This document shows positions 1-7,297 of a DNA stretch of 25,896 nucleotides, in pieces; positions within the stretch are counted from its first letter, which is position 1, and the number at the start of each line of letters is the position of its first letter. Source of the DNA: a virus. The translations under genes were made by a program, and so were the position numbers. Location of the stretch: positions 1 through 25,896 of the IMG/VR virus record IMGVR_UViG_3300043410_000414; one strand, given 5' to 3'. A model generated the notes under the pieces. It had not been told where the DNA came from. It did no database searches and was given only the letters and a program-made list of their open reading frames with translations.

Positions 1-602
1 GCAGGGTTGGGCAATCTATCTAAAGTTTTTATGTATTCAGAACGTGCCCACCAAAAGTTTCCATTGAAATGATTTTGGCTTTTTTTCTGGCTGTCAATAA
101 TTTGAGATCCTAACACAACTCCATCGTCATCAACTATCTTTCGCTCAGTCTGGATGCTGACTCCACGTATCCAGTTTACTCCGCAAACATCAAAACCTTT
201 GTCTAGTTCTGCGACTGCGGCTCTCCAGCATTCTATGTTGCCATAATCCATTACTTCACGCCAGTCTAGTATAGCAGTATTGTTTTGTCGAGTCAAGCCC
301 TTGAGGTGAAAATAAAAGATATAATGATCGTCTTGGGGTGCGTGTGTATTTTGATAAAGGAAATCCAGAGTTGGATATTCCCAGGTATCGTAGGAATCAC
401 TCACATGCACAATCTTTATATTTGGATAAGCATTGGCTGTGGCTAATAACAAGTTGGGTATTGTTTTGCCATTGAAACAAAAATAAATCTTGTCAGCGGA
501 TTCGATTAACCTGCTGTCCTGTGCTTTGGAGAATTGTGAATTGAACACATTCTCCCAGCCAGGTATGTCATTAAGGTGATAGTAAATTACAATTGGTGTC
601 AT
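1..602 (-). CDS. Glycosyltransferase-like protein, 3' part beyond window
   Basis: About 200 N-terminal residues are visible and the frame is still open at base 1. The ATG (602-600) overlaps the thyA stop as ATGA, which fixes the start. The protein has a beta-strand-like start (TPIVIYYHLND), an FHLKG motif near residues 98-102 and a GNFWWAR motif at 181-187. This pair is familiar from putative glycosyltransferases of phages and surface-polysaccharide loci. Assignment to a glycosyltransferase is inference from these motifs; donor and acceptor are unknown. It is translationally coupled behind dhfr-thyA. A promoter-like sequence lies inside it (268-296). Confidence 0.8.
   Translation of the reverse strand, partial: MTPIVIYYHLNDIPGWENVFNSQFSKAQDSRLIESADKIYFCFNGKTIPNLLLATANAYPNIKIVHVSDSYDTWEYPTLDFLYQNTHAPQDDHYIFYFHLKGLTRQNNTAILDWREVMDYGNIECWRAAVAELDKGFDVCGVNWIRGVSIQTERKIVDDDGVVLGSQIIDSQKKSQNHFNGNFWWARSEYIKTLDRLPNP
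268..296 (-). promoter_or_regulatory. Possible internal sigma-70 promoter in the glycosyltransferase-like gene
   Basis: On the minus strand TTGACT (296-291), a 17-nt spacer and TATACT (273-268), with TG-C just before the -10. It matches the intergenic promoters of this window in sequence and spacing, but it lies in coding sequence and no downstream gene start is visible before the window ends. It could drive genes beyond the edge or be a chance match. Confidence 0.4.
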
Positions 603-1510
603 ACTGCCATTGCGGCAGCAATAGCGCCGTGACTTTGATAATTGTCCAAACGAATATCATCCATGGTAAAACGAGTGATATCTGTTATGTCTGGATTCAA
701 CCAAAGAGTTGGCGCAGGCAATGGTTCACGTGACAGTTGTTCTTTTACCTGTTCAACATGGTTTAGGTAGATGTGTGCATCGCCGAGTACATGAACAAAC
801 TCACCGACCGCTAGGCCGCACACTTGAGCTATCATCGCCGTTAAAAGGGAGTAGCTTGCGATATTAAAGGGGACACCTAAAAACATGTCGCAACTTCTTT
901 GATACATTTGGCAACTTAGTCGGCCCTCAGCTACGTAAAACTGAGCAAAGCAATGACACGGTGGCAGAGCCATGGCTTCTAATTCGCCTGGGTTCCACGC
1001 TGTTAATATATGTCTTCGTCCGTATGGGTCTGCTTTGATTCCCTCAATCAGTGACTTTAACTGATCGACTTCTGTAATAGTAACGCCGCCTTGTACACTG
1101 TATGTGTGACCAAAGTCATTTGTAAAACTTCCGCCACGTTGTTCAGCTGGGGTACGCCAGTGACGCCATTGTACACCGTACACACGCCCTAGATCTCCTT
1201 CGTACTTGGCCTTTGGTTTCCAATAGGATGCTGTGGCATTTGCAGACCAGATGGTGTCCTTACTGGAATCCCTACTACCATGTAGTATCTCTCGTAGGCG
1301 TTTTTCGTCCCCCGACCCTTCAATGAACCACAGCAACTCGCTGACCACACTTTTCCATGCTAATTTTTTTGTAGTAACAGCAGGAAAGCCTTGGCTGAGA
1401 TTGTATCTTTGTTGCATGCCAAACAAGCCAATGGTTCCTACCCCAGTTCTGTCAGAACGAGTTGTACCTGTTTCTAATACTTGTCGGAGTGCATCTAGAT
1501 ATGTTTTCAT
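599..1510 (-). CDS. thyA: Thymidylate synthase
   Basis: ThyA-type enzyme, 303 aa, methylating dUMP to dTMP with methylene-tetrahydrofolate. Landmarks: Arg21 in the SDRTGVGT phosphate-binding loop, the catalytic cysteine C185 in LPPCHCFAQF, the YQRSCDMFLGVPFNIASY stretch at 203-220 (dUMP binding), and the HVLGDAHIYLNH segment near 240-251. It is longer than the 264-aa E. coli enzyme because of insertions around residues 72-100 and 120-145, as phage enzymes can have. Its ATG overlaps the DHFR stop (ATGA) and its stop overlaps the next start, so it is translationally coupled; no clear Shine-Dalgarno is needed or seen. With DHFR next door it forms the classic phage dTMP-supply pair. Confidence 0.98.
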   Translation of the reverse strand: MKTYLDALRQVLETGTTRSDRTGVGTIGLFGMQQRYNLSQGFPAVTTKKLAWKSVVSELLWFIEGSGDEKRLREILHGSRDSSKDTIWSANATASYWKPKAKYEGDLGRVYGVQWRHWRTPAEQRGGSFTNDFGHTYSVQGGVTITEVDQLKSLIEGIKADPYGRRHILTAWNPGELEAMALPPCHCFAQFYVAEGRLSCQMYQRSCDMFLGVPFNIASYSLLTAMIAQVCGLAVGEFVHVLGDAHIYLNHVEQVKEQLSREPLPAPTLWLNPDITDITRFTMDDIRLDNYQSHGAIAAAMAV

Positions 1511-2013
1511 ACGTATGGTCTGAATATGTCTACGTTTTTATATGTACACCAATTAATTGTACGACTTTTGTTAGGCAAAGAGCTAGTAATTCGGGTGCCT
1601 AACATGTATTTGTGCATGTCTACACGTACATCTGTATAGTACGCACCCCTACGATGTGCAATCCACATTTCGTCGCAAAGATCTTTTGTTTGCATCAGCA
1701 GTTCTGCACCGCCTATGATCCAGATATCTTTACTTGTGTATTCTTCAGATAGCTTTTTAATAACTGAAATTGGATCTCCACTGACAACATGGGCATGTGG
1801 TAAAAATTTCTTGTTAGTGAATACTACACATGTTCTGTTGTTTAATGGTTTAGGAAATTTAGGGTCTTCAAATGTTCTGCGACCCATCACAACAACGTGC
1901 CCTGTTGTTGCTTCCTTGAACCACTGCATATCCTCAGGGTCATTGGCCCAGGGCAGACTGCCGCGGTGGCCTAAGCCACCGCGTTGATCCACGGAAAATA
2001 TACTACGAATCAT
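1507..2013 (-). CDS. folA: Dihydrofolate reductase
   Basis: DHFR, 168 aa, reducing dihydrofolate to tetrahydrofolate with NADPH and so regenerating the cofactor oxidised by thymidylate synthase. Visible motifs: the Met20-like loop GLGHRGSLPW (13-22), the acidic active-site residue D28 in NDPEDMQWFK (one residue longer here than in E. coli, where it is D27), the NADPH-binding GRRTFE (44-49) and IIGGAELL (99-106). Length is normal for the family. It is flanked by four-base ATGA overlaps on both sides, placing it in one polycistronic unit with the upstream unknown gene and thyA. Confidence 0.97.
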   Translation of the reverse strand: MIRSIFSVDQRGGLGHRGSLPWANDPEDMQWFKEATTGHVVVMGRRTFEDPKFPKPLNNRTCVVFTNKKFLPHAHVVSGDPISVIKKLSEEYTSKDIWIIGGAELLMQTKDLCDEMWIAHRRGAYYTDVRVDMHKYMLGTRITSSLPNKSRTINWCTYKNVDIFRPYV

Positions 2014-2336
2014 GATAGAGATTTTAGAATATCGTCGGTAATTGGTTGTACCGTTTTAGCTACAGTTTCAATGCTGATAAAGAAGTCAACGTCTTTGATA
2101 ATCTCGTCCATCTTCTTTAATCTGTCATTGAGTTCATCTTTAATATCATCAGGGTGCATACCCTCATCTAACAGTTGCAAAATATCAATTTCAACTTTGC
2201 TACCATCTATTAAATTAACATGAATTTTTTCAAGTAACGAAACTGGCACTTCATCTTTACTTACAGTTTTTAATATCTGTTTCCAACGATCTCTCGCATC
2301 AACATTAATGCGCCTTGACTTTGGTTTTCGTGCCAT
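2010..2336 (-). CDS. Hypothetical phage protein, 108 aa
   Basis: Function unknown. The protein starts with a basic segment (MARKPKSRRINVDARDRW) and continues as a charged, mostly helical sequence with an acidic centre (DEGMHPDDIKDELNDRLKKM) and a hydrophobic C-terminal part (DFFISIETVAKTVQPITDDIL). No enzymatic motif is visible. It resembles small conserved proteins of T4-like marine phages as I remember them, but no function can be given. The start overlaps the upstream gene by 32 nt, with only a weak purine-rich ribosome site; the end overlaps DHFR as ATGA. Confidence 0.85.
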   Translation of the reverse strand: MARKPKSRRINVDARDRWKQILKTVSKDEVPVSLLEKIHVNLIDGSKVEIDILQLLDEGMHPDDIKDELNDRLKKMDEIIKDVDFFISIETVAKTVQPITDDILKSLS

Positions 2337-3003
2337 TTGTTTTCTTAACCTTCACAGCTGGAGTTAGTGTGGCTGCTTCTTCTGTCAGCCTTTTGACTTC
2401 TGCAAGCATGAACTCTGCTTCACGCTTCATTCTATCTGCTTGTGCTAAAAGGTTCTGGGCAATATCTGTGTCAGATAAAACACCATCGACGGCTGGAACA
2501 TCAATTGGCTTGGCTGCATTTGGCGGAACGCCTACTTCGCGGCCTTCAACTGCTTTAGGTTTGCGGCTTTCTCTTACTGCCTGACGATCCTTGTCACCTG
2601 GTTGCCAACCTGTTACTTTAGCATCTAGTTCAGCTAGACGTCTAACAGCTTCTTCGCCTTTGGCCATTTCGTTAAGGATTTCGTTTAGTTCATCTAAACG
2701 TACACTTGACTTGGGGTTGGCTTGTACAATAACTTGATTGGTTGGTACTTTTTGAATCATACCATTCACATGCAATACTTGTAGAGTATTTGTTCCGTCT
2801 GGCATGATGTTGCGGAATAGCGCATCGGCTAGGTCAGTGGCTTGTTGACCAACTGGACTCTCAAGAACCTTCATGATTTCGTCATGAATCATTCTTGGCA
2901 ATAGATCGCTGTATACCAATAGGCACATATGATCTTCGCCAGGTACTTGTCTATACAACAAAGCACCTTTGCGGTTGTTGTGTTTTACAACATGTTTAAG
3001 CAT
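2305..3003 (-). CDS. Hypothetical phage protein with charged C-terminal tail, 232 aa
   Basis: Function unknown. The N-terminal about 100 residues look globular (KGALLYRQVPGEDHMCLLVY, then LPRMIHDEIMKVL). Residues about 102-125 and 185-215 are helical and charged, suggesting coiled coil, and the C-terminus is lysine-rich (KVKKTNGTKTKVKAH). The middle (about 130-180) is polar and proline-containing, probably disordered. GGAG stands 8-9 nt before the ATG. It overlaps the upstream gene by 8 nt. It could be structural or DNA-associated, but the sequence does not decide. Confidence 0.88.
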   Translation of the reverse strand: MLKHVVKHNNRKGALLYRQVPGEDHMCLLVYSDLLPRMIHDEIMKVLESPVGQQATDLADALFRNIMPDGTNTLQVLHVNGMIQKVPTNQVIVQANPKSSVRLDELNEILNEMAKGEEAVRRLAELDAKVTGWQPGDKDRQAVRESRKPKAVEGREVGVPPNAAKPIDVPAVDGVLSDTDIAQNLLAQADRMKREAEFMLAEVKRLTEEAATLTPAVKVKKTNGTKTKVKAH

Positions 3004-3250
3004 TTTCTGTCTCCTCGGTTCCCGGTGATGTTTCAGACTCTACGGGCTGGTCTGTTTTCTGTATGGCACCCGAGGCAGTAAGGAAAGCAATTAAACGGTC
3101 ATAGAGATTACCTACGGTGCTTAATTCCTCTGGTTTCCATGCGCTTCTGCTGGTGGCAATTTGAATGATTTGTGCAACAATAACCAAGTCCTGTAAACCT
3201 AGGCTTGGTCCTTTTTCTTCGTTGCTAGTGGTGGGTTGTTGGGATTCCAT
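2996..3250 (-). CDS. Hypothetical small protein, 84 aa
   Basis: Function unknown. The core is helical and hydrophobic (GLQDLVIVAQIIQIATSR, then TVGNLYDRLIAFL) between polar, probably disordered ends. I chose the ATG at 3250 because GGAGA lies at ideal distance upstream of it. An in-frame ATG four codons earlier (3262) has no ribosome site, and the GGAG would lie inside that longer reading frame. The end overlaps the next gene by 8 nt. The pattern resembles small proteins in T4-like phages that follow membrane-protein genes, but this is weak evidence. Confidence 0.82.
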   Translation of the reverse strand: MESQQPTTSNEEKGPSLGLQDLVIVAQIIQIATSRSAWKPEELSTVGNLYDRLIAFLTASGAIQKTDQPVESETSPGTEETENA

Positions 3251-3317
3251 CTGTCTCTCCATGAATGAATATCTACTGCTTTTATTTACTGGCAGCGGAG
3301 AGCTCGGATTTTTTTCT

Positions 3318-3611
3318 TTACCAGATTATCACGTTGGGCTGGTTAAGTTGATCAACAAATAGTCCAAAATAGGTTGCTTCACTGTGGCGTTCAAATGCAA
3401 TAACCTTGCACATGTCTCTTCGACCATCAGGATTGATAACCATTTTATCGCCAAAATAGAAACGTCCTTCTAGGTGGGTGTATACCCAGTCAACGATGTT
3501 TCTTTCGTCTGTGGCCAAGTTGAAGCACACTTGACAAAAATGCGGCGGCAGATGTTCTGTACGCCTTAGTCCGTGTACGTTTAGTGGATTTACTTCGCTG
3601 TATCTAAGCAT
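3318..3611 (-). CDS. Hypothetical protein, 97 aa
   Basis: Function unknown. It contains HFCQVCFNLA (a CxxC pair) and later DMCK, with several histidines, so metal binding is possible but unproven. The ATG at 3611 lies inside the end of the upstream gene (22-nt overlap). A TTG six codons earlier is also in frame; neither has a convincing ribosome site, so the start is uncertain. The 55-base gap after it holds only the leader of the next gene. Confidence 0.75.
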   Translation of the reverse strand: MLRYSEVNPLNVHGLRRTEHLPPHFCQVCFNLATDERNIVDWVYTHLEGRFYFGDKMVINPDGRRDMCKVIAFERHSEATYFGLFVDQLNQPNVIIW

Positions 3612-3787
3612 CTTTTGAATATTAAACAATCGTGGTGAATAGCGACCAGTTCAAAACCTGCATCGCCTAGTGCATTCATCATTTCCAAGTATTCAACAGG
3701 ATTCACATTGATCTCGTTGGCCTTGGCTACCATTGGTAGTATGGAATACTGATATCTAACGACCTTTTCTGTACGTGGGCGCGGCAT
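3590..3787 (-). CDS. Hypothetical small protein, 65 aa
   Basis: Short basic protein of unknown function: a basic N-terminus (MPRPRTEKVVRYQYS) is followed by an alpha/beta-like pattern ending in GFELVAIHHDCLIFKR, reminiscent of a small ferredoxin-like fold. AGGA stands about 9 nt before the ATG. It overlaps its upstream neighbour by 32 nt and its downstream neighbour by 22 nt, typical of the compressed layout here. Confidence 0.72.
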   Translation of the reverse strand: MPRPRTEKVVRYQYSILPMVAKANEINVNPVEYLEMMNALGDAGFELVAIHHDCLIFKRCLDTAK

Positions 3788-3998
3788 CTACCATGTCCTG
3801 TTCATAATGTTTTCTTAGCTCACAAGCTTCTTTGACTCTTTGCGGAACGTCTGGCTTGAATGATTCAGTGCAATCAAAATACACCTGCTGACGTTTACTG
3901 GCCCTAACATCTGCCATAACATACCAAAGGATAACCAGCATGATAATAACAATGGTCATGCCTTTGGTAACTTCAACAAGCACATTATTTTGGTCCAT
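3756..3998 (-). CDS. Small single-pass membrane protein, 80 aa
   Basis: One clear transmembrane helix at about residues 13-30 (GMTIVIIMLVILWYVMA), with a short N-terminal part and a charged C-terminal domain containing two cysteines (FDCTESF, EACELRK). No signal-peptidase motif is obvious, so it is probably an inner-membrane anchored protein. It sits in a run of three small membrane proteins (3756-4412). Function unknown; spanin, holin or superinfection-exclusion roles are all conceivable and none is supported. Confidence 0.8.
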   Translation of the reverse strand: MDQNNVLVEVTKGMTIVIIMLVILWYVMADVRASKRQQVYFDCTESFKPDVPQRVKEACELRKHYEQDMVDAAPTYRKGR

Positions 3999-4254
3999 CT
4001 CGCAAAATGTCTACTATCTTTTCCTGTTCTTTGTTGTAATCATCCCAGCTGGATTTGACCATGTCCCAAATAAACCATTTGAAGAACACAACAGCCAACG
4101 ATCCAATGAACAGATACTGGTACACCTGCTCATGCGTACTGCCTTTTTCTGCGGTGATATAAGCACCTAGCCAGAAGCAGGAGAAAAACCAGAGCTTTTG
4201 CCAAATATCATACTGTCGATATTTCCAGGCAATAAAATTAAAAACTTTTTTCAT
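3985..4254 (-). CDS. Small membrane protein with two transmembrane segments, 89 aa
   Basis: Two hydrophobic segments: about residues 20-36 (KLWFFSCFWLGAYI) and 46-64 (YLFIGSLAVVFFKWFIW), followed by a charged cytoplasm-like tail (NKEQEKIVDILRDGPK). The ATG at 4254 forms an ATGA overlap with the stop of the 53-aa gene upstream. A GTG three codons earlier is possible, but the overlap argues for the ATG. Two transmembrane helices and a charged tail are also seen in some holins, but nothing else supports that role. Confidence 0.8.
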   Translation of the reverse strand: MKKVFNFIAWKYRQYDIWQKLWFFSCFWLGAYITAEKGSTHEQVYQYLFIGSLAVVFFKWFIWDMVKSSWDDYNKEQEKIVDILRDGPK

Positions 4255-4412
4255 TTGTCGCACACTTGATTGATTCGGTCAGCTTCCCAGCCAACCTTGA
4301 TTGCTTCCAACCGGCACTGACTTTTATGATATTCGTGAAGGGCCATGCCTGCCATTGGCACGCCAAACACAAACATAAAAATCAGCGCCGCCCATTTCAT
4401 TTCAGTGTTCAT
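4251..4412 (-). CDS. Very small membrane protein, 53 aa
   Basis: The frame runs from an ATG at 4412 to a TGA at 4251. It exactly fills the space between the VWA gene and the next membrane-protein gene, with ATGA overlaps at both ends, which is strong evidence that it is translated. The protein has one transmembrane helix at about residues 7-25 (WAALIFMFVFGVPMAGMAL), then a short charged tail with two cysteines (QCRLEAIKVG and NQVCDK). Function unknown. It is short enough to be missed by length-filtered gene callers. Confidence 0.8.
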   Translation of the reverse strand: MNTEMKWAALIFMFVFGVPMAGMALHEYHKSQCRLEAIKVGWEADRINQVCDK

Positions 4413-5698
4413 TTTTTACCCTTTGCGGCTTCCTCGTAGTGTGCCCACACACCAAACGGTGGTTCGCAACCTGGGTTGCCTTTGATGATCCAGCATACAT
4501 CGCAGTACTCTTCCTCACCCCACTCACCAAAGGGCATACCGTCAGTGAACATAACAAACTTCTTGGGCTGGATATCGTTTTCTTTCATCCAACGATAGTT
4601 AGCCATAAAGTCAGTACCACCGCCACCTGCAGGTTGATACTCTGCAATGTCGCTTAGGTTTTCACTGGTGAACACCTGTGGGTTGTAGATGTCTGTGTCA
4701 AAGCACCATACATGGATCTTGTACTCATCGTAGGATTCCATGATGCCTTTGATCTCAGCCATGAAGTCCTTGATATCACGTTCGCTGATTGAACCTGAAG
4801 TGTCGATAGCAACACAGATGTCAATCTGTGTACCGGGCAACATACCAGGCATAACAGCATCCATGTGCCAGCCGCGTCGGCTAGGCTTCATCCAAGTAAA
4901 GTCACTCTTGATAGTGCTCTGGATCTGTTGCTCCAGCAGAGTGCGCCAGTCAATAACAGGCTCAGTCAAGTCCTTGATTAGACGCTTGACGCCTGCAGGC
5001 AAGTTGCCTGCGCCTGTTTGGTTAGCGGCATTGAGTACAGCTTCGCGAATCTCGTCACGGATCTGTTGCTTTTCTTCTTCACTGAGTTGCGGACGGCCAC
5101 CTTTCTTGTTGCCGTCTTCGTCCTCTCCATCGCCGTCGCCATCGCCGTTGCCATCCAAGTGCTCGTCTAGCAATTGGTCAATCAGCTGGTCCAGGTTAAT
5201 CTTCTTGACGTTCTTCATCAAGTCGTCATAGATCTCTTCAGAGCTCATGCCACGATACTTTGGATCGTACAGCATGGGCACCACGTTGATGCGTTCACCA
5301 ACCTTTTGATCAACCAAGTCTGCGTTAACAGCAAAGTCGTTGGCTACGTTAAAAATCTGCGGATCGCGATCGCCTCTACGACCCATGTGGTCGTAAACAG
5401 CGTGAAGCACTTCGTGTCCAACAAGAAACTCCAACTGTTTAGCAGGCAGTTTTTCAATGAACAGGGTGTTGTAATAGAAGTTGCGACCATCGGTTGCCGC
5501 AGTAGGGCACCAGTCGTCGGCATTGATCAACTTCATGCGAGTTGCAAGGTTACCAAAGAAAGGAGCCTTGAGCAAGAGTGCAATACGAGCAGTGATCAGT
5601 TTTTCGCGAACAGCATTGTCGCGAGCTTGATTAAACTCAATCTTGGGGAGTTCTTTCTTCTTAACTTTTTCGTTTAGAGTGGTATCTTTGGCTGACAT
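4409..5698 (-). CDS. VWA-domain metallopeptidase-like protein (CobT/DUF2201-like)
   Basis: 429 aa. The N-terminal part carries a zinc-peptidase-type HEVLH motif (95-99, in LVGHEVLHAVYDH). An acidic Asp-Gly linker (about 182-196) follows. The C-terminal von Willebrand A domain has the MIDAS motif DTSGS (299-303), GGGGTDF (358-364) and FTDG (384-387). Proteins of this build work with MoxR/CobS-type AAA+ ATPases, and such an ATPase is encoded directly upstream. The likely role is a partner that binds a substrate for ATP-driven remodelling; proteolysis is possible but unproven. AAGGAG lies 5 nt before the ATG, and a promoter precedes it (5722-5751). The target is unknown. Confidence 0.92.
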   Translation of the reverse strand: MSAKDTTLNEKVKKKELPKIEFNQARDNAVREKLITARIALLLKAPFFGNLATRMKLINADDWCPTAATDGRNFYYNTLFIEKLPAKQLEFLVGHEVLHAVYDHMGRRGDRDPQIFNVANDFAVNADLVDQKVGERINVVPMLYDPKYRGMSSEEIYDDLMKNVKKINLDQLIDQLLDEHLDGNGDGDGDGEDEDGNKKGGRPQLSEEEKQQIRDEIREAVLNAANQTGAGNLPAGVKRLIKDLTEPVIDWRTLLEQQIQSTIKSDFTWMKPSRRGWHMDAVMPGMLPGTQIDICVAIDTSGSISERDIKDFMAEIKGIMESYDEYKIHVWCFDTDIYNPQVFTSENLSDIAEYQPAGGGGTDFMANYRWMKENDIQPKKFVMFTDGMPFGEWGEEEYCDVCWIIKGNPGCEPPFGVWAHYEEAAKGKK

Positions 5699-5721
5699 AG
5701 TGGCTCCTTGTGTATATATGC

Positions 5722-5751
5722 ATTATAAGACAGAGCGGGCTTTTTGGTCAA
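5722..5751 (-). promoter_or_regulatory. Sigma-70 promoter for the VWA gene
   Basis: Minus strand TTGACC (5751-5746), 18-nt spacer, perfect TATAAT (5727-5722), followed by a short leader and the AAGGAG of the VWA gene. The -35 box lies in the loop and arm of a strong hairpin (5732-5760). Confidence 0.85.
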
Positions 5752-5760
5752 GCCCGCCCT
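5732..5760 (-). terminator. Hairpin between the AAA+ and VWA genes
   Basis: Inverted repeat of 11 bp arms (5732-5742 and 5750-5760, core GCGGGCTT/AAGCCCGC, one G-U pair) with a 7-nt loop, 8 bp after the AAA+ stop. It is GC-rich like a terminator stem, but no U-run follows. It may instead be an RNA-stability element or an operator over the -35. Confidence 0.5.
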
Positions 5761-5767
5761 ATCCAAT

Positions 5768-6889
5768 TTAGCTCTTGTCGCGAGCACTTGCGGCCAAGAT
5801 GTACTTACCAAAACGCTTGTGGAACTCGTCGAAGTTCTTGAGCTTGTTGGGAATCAACGGCAGGTTGTAGGTAGTGAGTGCAATACGAGAACCCATAACC
5901 ACCAACTCAGTGTTGAAATTGTCCATCATGTACTTCAAGAAGTTGTCAGCAAATGGATGCCATTTGTCCAACTCTGCCTTGTCGCCTTTGCAAGCGATGA
6001 AACGTTCTTGCAAGGTGTAGCACAGGCTAACAGCCAAGGAGTACTGAGCTGACACTTCCTTGGTGTCCAAGGTAGTAACCTTGCCAGACAACACGTCATC
6101 TGGCTTGGGCATCTTGCCTGCAACCTTACGGTGTGCCATAAACTTGATGGCAATACCTTCACCCACAGTACCTGCAATCAGGTTAGTGAGTTCGCCGTCG
6201 CTGATGCCTTCGTCTTCACAGAACTGTGATACGAAGCTCCAAGAACGTGGAGTAGCAAAGGTGCGGCTTGCAGAGCGTGGATCAAAGTCGTACAGGTCCT
6301 GCTTGGCAAAACCAATGTAACCAACCACGTCCTTGTGAATTTTATTGTTCACAGCCCATTGTTCCCAAGAACCGTGATCCACACGCAACTCCTGGTGAAC
6401 AAAACGGTTGGCAAGCGGAGTAGGCATACGGAAGGTAACACCCTTATCGCTTTCACGGTTACCAGCGGCAACCATAACCACGTTTGCAGGCAACACATAC
6501 TTGCCCACACGGCGGTTCAAGATAAGTTGGTATGCGGCTGACTGCACAGCAGGAGGTGCAGAGTTCATCTCGTCCAAGAATAGAACGATCACTGGATACT
6601 GGCCGGCCAGTTCTTCATCAGGCAAATCAATAGGAGGAGCCCAATCCATCTTGCCTAGGTCTTTGTTAAAGAATGGAATACCACGGATGTCTGTGGGTTC
6701 GCATTGACCTAGTCGCAAGTCAATCATAAAGCCACCGAGCTCTTCGGTAATGCTTGCTACCAGTTCGGATTTACCAATGCCGGGAGGACCCCAAAGAAAG
6801 ATAGGGCGTTGATTTTTGAAACAGCTAAGGATACTCTTACGTGCCTCAACTGCGGTGATAGTGCGATTTTCGCTAGTCTGTGCCGCCAT
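5768..6889 (-). CDS. MoxR/CobS-like AAA+ ATPase
   Basis: 373 aa. Walker A GPPGIGKS (34-41), Walker B VIVLFLDEMNSA (100-111), sensor-1 asparagine in VAAGN (140-144) and an arginine-finger-like R162 in PTPLANRFVH. This is the build of MoxR/CobS-type ATPases, which remodel or load protein complexes together with VWA-domain partners; that partner is the next gene. T4-like marine phages are known to carry CobS/MoxR-like ATPases, generally of unproven role. AGGAG lies 6 nt before the ATG, and the gene has its own promoter (6936-6964). The C-terminal 150 residues are helical with no motif I recognise. Confidence 0.93.
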   Translation of the reverse strand: MAAQTSENRTITAVEARKSILSCFKNQRPIFLWGPPGIGKSELVASITEELGGFMIDLRLGQCEPTDIRGIPFFNKDLGKMDWAPPIDLPDEELAGQYPVIVLFLDEMNSAPPAVQSAAYQLILNRRVGKYVLPANVVMVAAGNRESDKGVTFRMPTPLANRFVHQELRVDHGSWEQWAVNNKIHKDVVGYIGFAKQDLYDFDPRSASRTFATPRSWSFVSQFCEDEGISDGELTNLIAGTVGEGIAIKFMAHRKVAGKMPKPDDVLSGKVTTLDTKEVSAQYSLAVSLCYTLQERFIACKGDKAELDKWHPFADNFLKYMMDNFNTELVVMGSRIALTTYNLPLIPNKLKNFDEFHKRFGKYILAASARDKS

Positions 6890-6935
6890 TGTTTACTCCT
6901 AAAAAAGTTAGCGTGAAAAAATTGTTTACAGGGTT

Positions 6936-6964
6936 AGTATATTGCAGAAAGCATTTAACGTCAA
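6936..6964 (-). promoter_or_regulatory. Sigma-70 promoter for the AAA+ gene
   Basis: Minus strand TTGACG (6964-6959), 17-nt spacer, TATACT (6941-6936). The -35 is centred in a 24-base imperfect palindrome (6948-6971). The leader to the ATG is about 40 nt and contains AGGAG. Confidence 0.85.
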
Positions 6965-6971
6965 ACGCTTT
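6948..6971. repeat. 24-bp near-palindrome over the -35 of the AAA+ promoter
   Basis: AAAGC-TTT-AC outward-symmetric sequence; 10 of 12 positions pair and the other two are G-U in the minus-strand RNA. It could be a repressor operator or the hairpin ending transcription of the upstream 92-aa gene; no U-run follows on the minus strand. Confidence 0.5.
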
Positions 6972-6986
6972 TTGCAGGTGTTGTGT

Positions 6987-7265
6987 TTATGCGACAGCGA
7001 CAATGTGTTTGGAAACTTTAGGTTGTACTTTAACACTGACGTCGGCGGCATTGGCTTGTTTTTGCAAACGAGCAATGGCATTTTGAATACAGGCAATGGT
7101 AGTTACTTGTAGAGGTAGTTCTGTGAAATACAGAGCTTTGCTTGCAGTAAAATTTGGATACATTGCGGCAGTTATTAAAATGCTAATGGGTTGTTGACTG
7201 TAAGGGTGTTGCTTGACTGTTACTTTTGCAAACAGAGTGCAAGAGGGTGCAGAGGTGTGTTGCAT
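6987..7265 (-). CDS. Hypothetical protein, 92 aa, single-gene unit
   Basis: Unknown function. Its beta-rich first half contains ALYFTELPLQVTTIACI, followed by a helical NAIARLQKQANAADVSVKVQ and a C-terminal strand (HIVAVA). No catalytic or membrane motif. It is well supported as a gene: AAGGAG lies 6 nt before the ATG, a sigma-70 promoter lies immediately upstream, a strong terminator precedes that, and a hairpin follows its stop. It is thus transcribed on its own, which is unusual in this densely packed region and fits a regulator or an early host-takeover protein (inference only). Confidence 0.82.
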   Translation of the reverse strand: MQHTSAPSCTLFAKVTVKQHPYSQQPISILITAAMYPNFTASKALYFTELPLQVTTIACIQNAIARLQKQANAADVSVKVQPKVSKHIVAVA

Positions 7266-7279
7266 TTTAGCTCCTTTTT

Positions 7280-7297
7280 AATTACTATAGAGTAATT
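7280..7297. repeat. 18-bp dyad at the start site of the 92-aa gene promoter
   Basis: AATTACT and AGTAATT arms (7280-7286, 7291-7297) around ATAG. It overlaps part of the -10 box and the expected start site, a position typical for a repressor operator. Confidence 0.5.

Noticed and set aside
4740-5231. Plus-strand frame of 163 codons, Ser/Pro-rich
   Set aside because: The biased composition is a reflection of the Asp/Gly repeat of the VWA gene on the other strand.
5174-5677. Open frame of 167 codons on the plus strand inside the VWA gene
   Set aside because: It lies opposite a confidently identified gene, has no ribosome site or promoter, and its product has no recognisable motif; it is a shadow of the minus-strand coding sequence.
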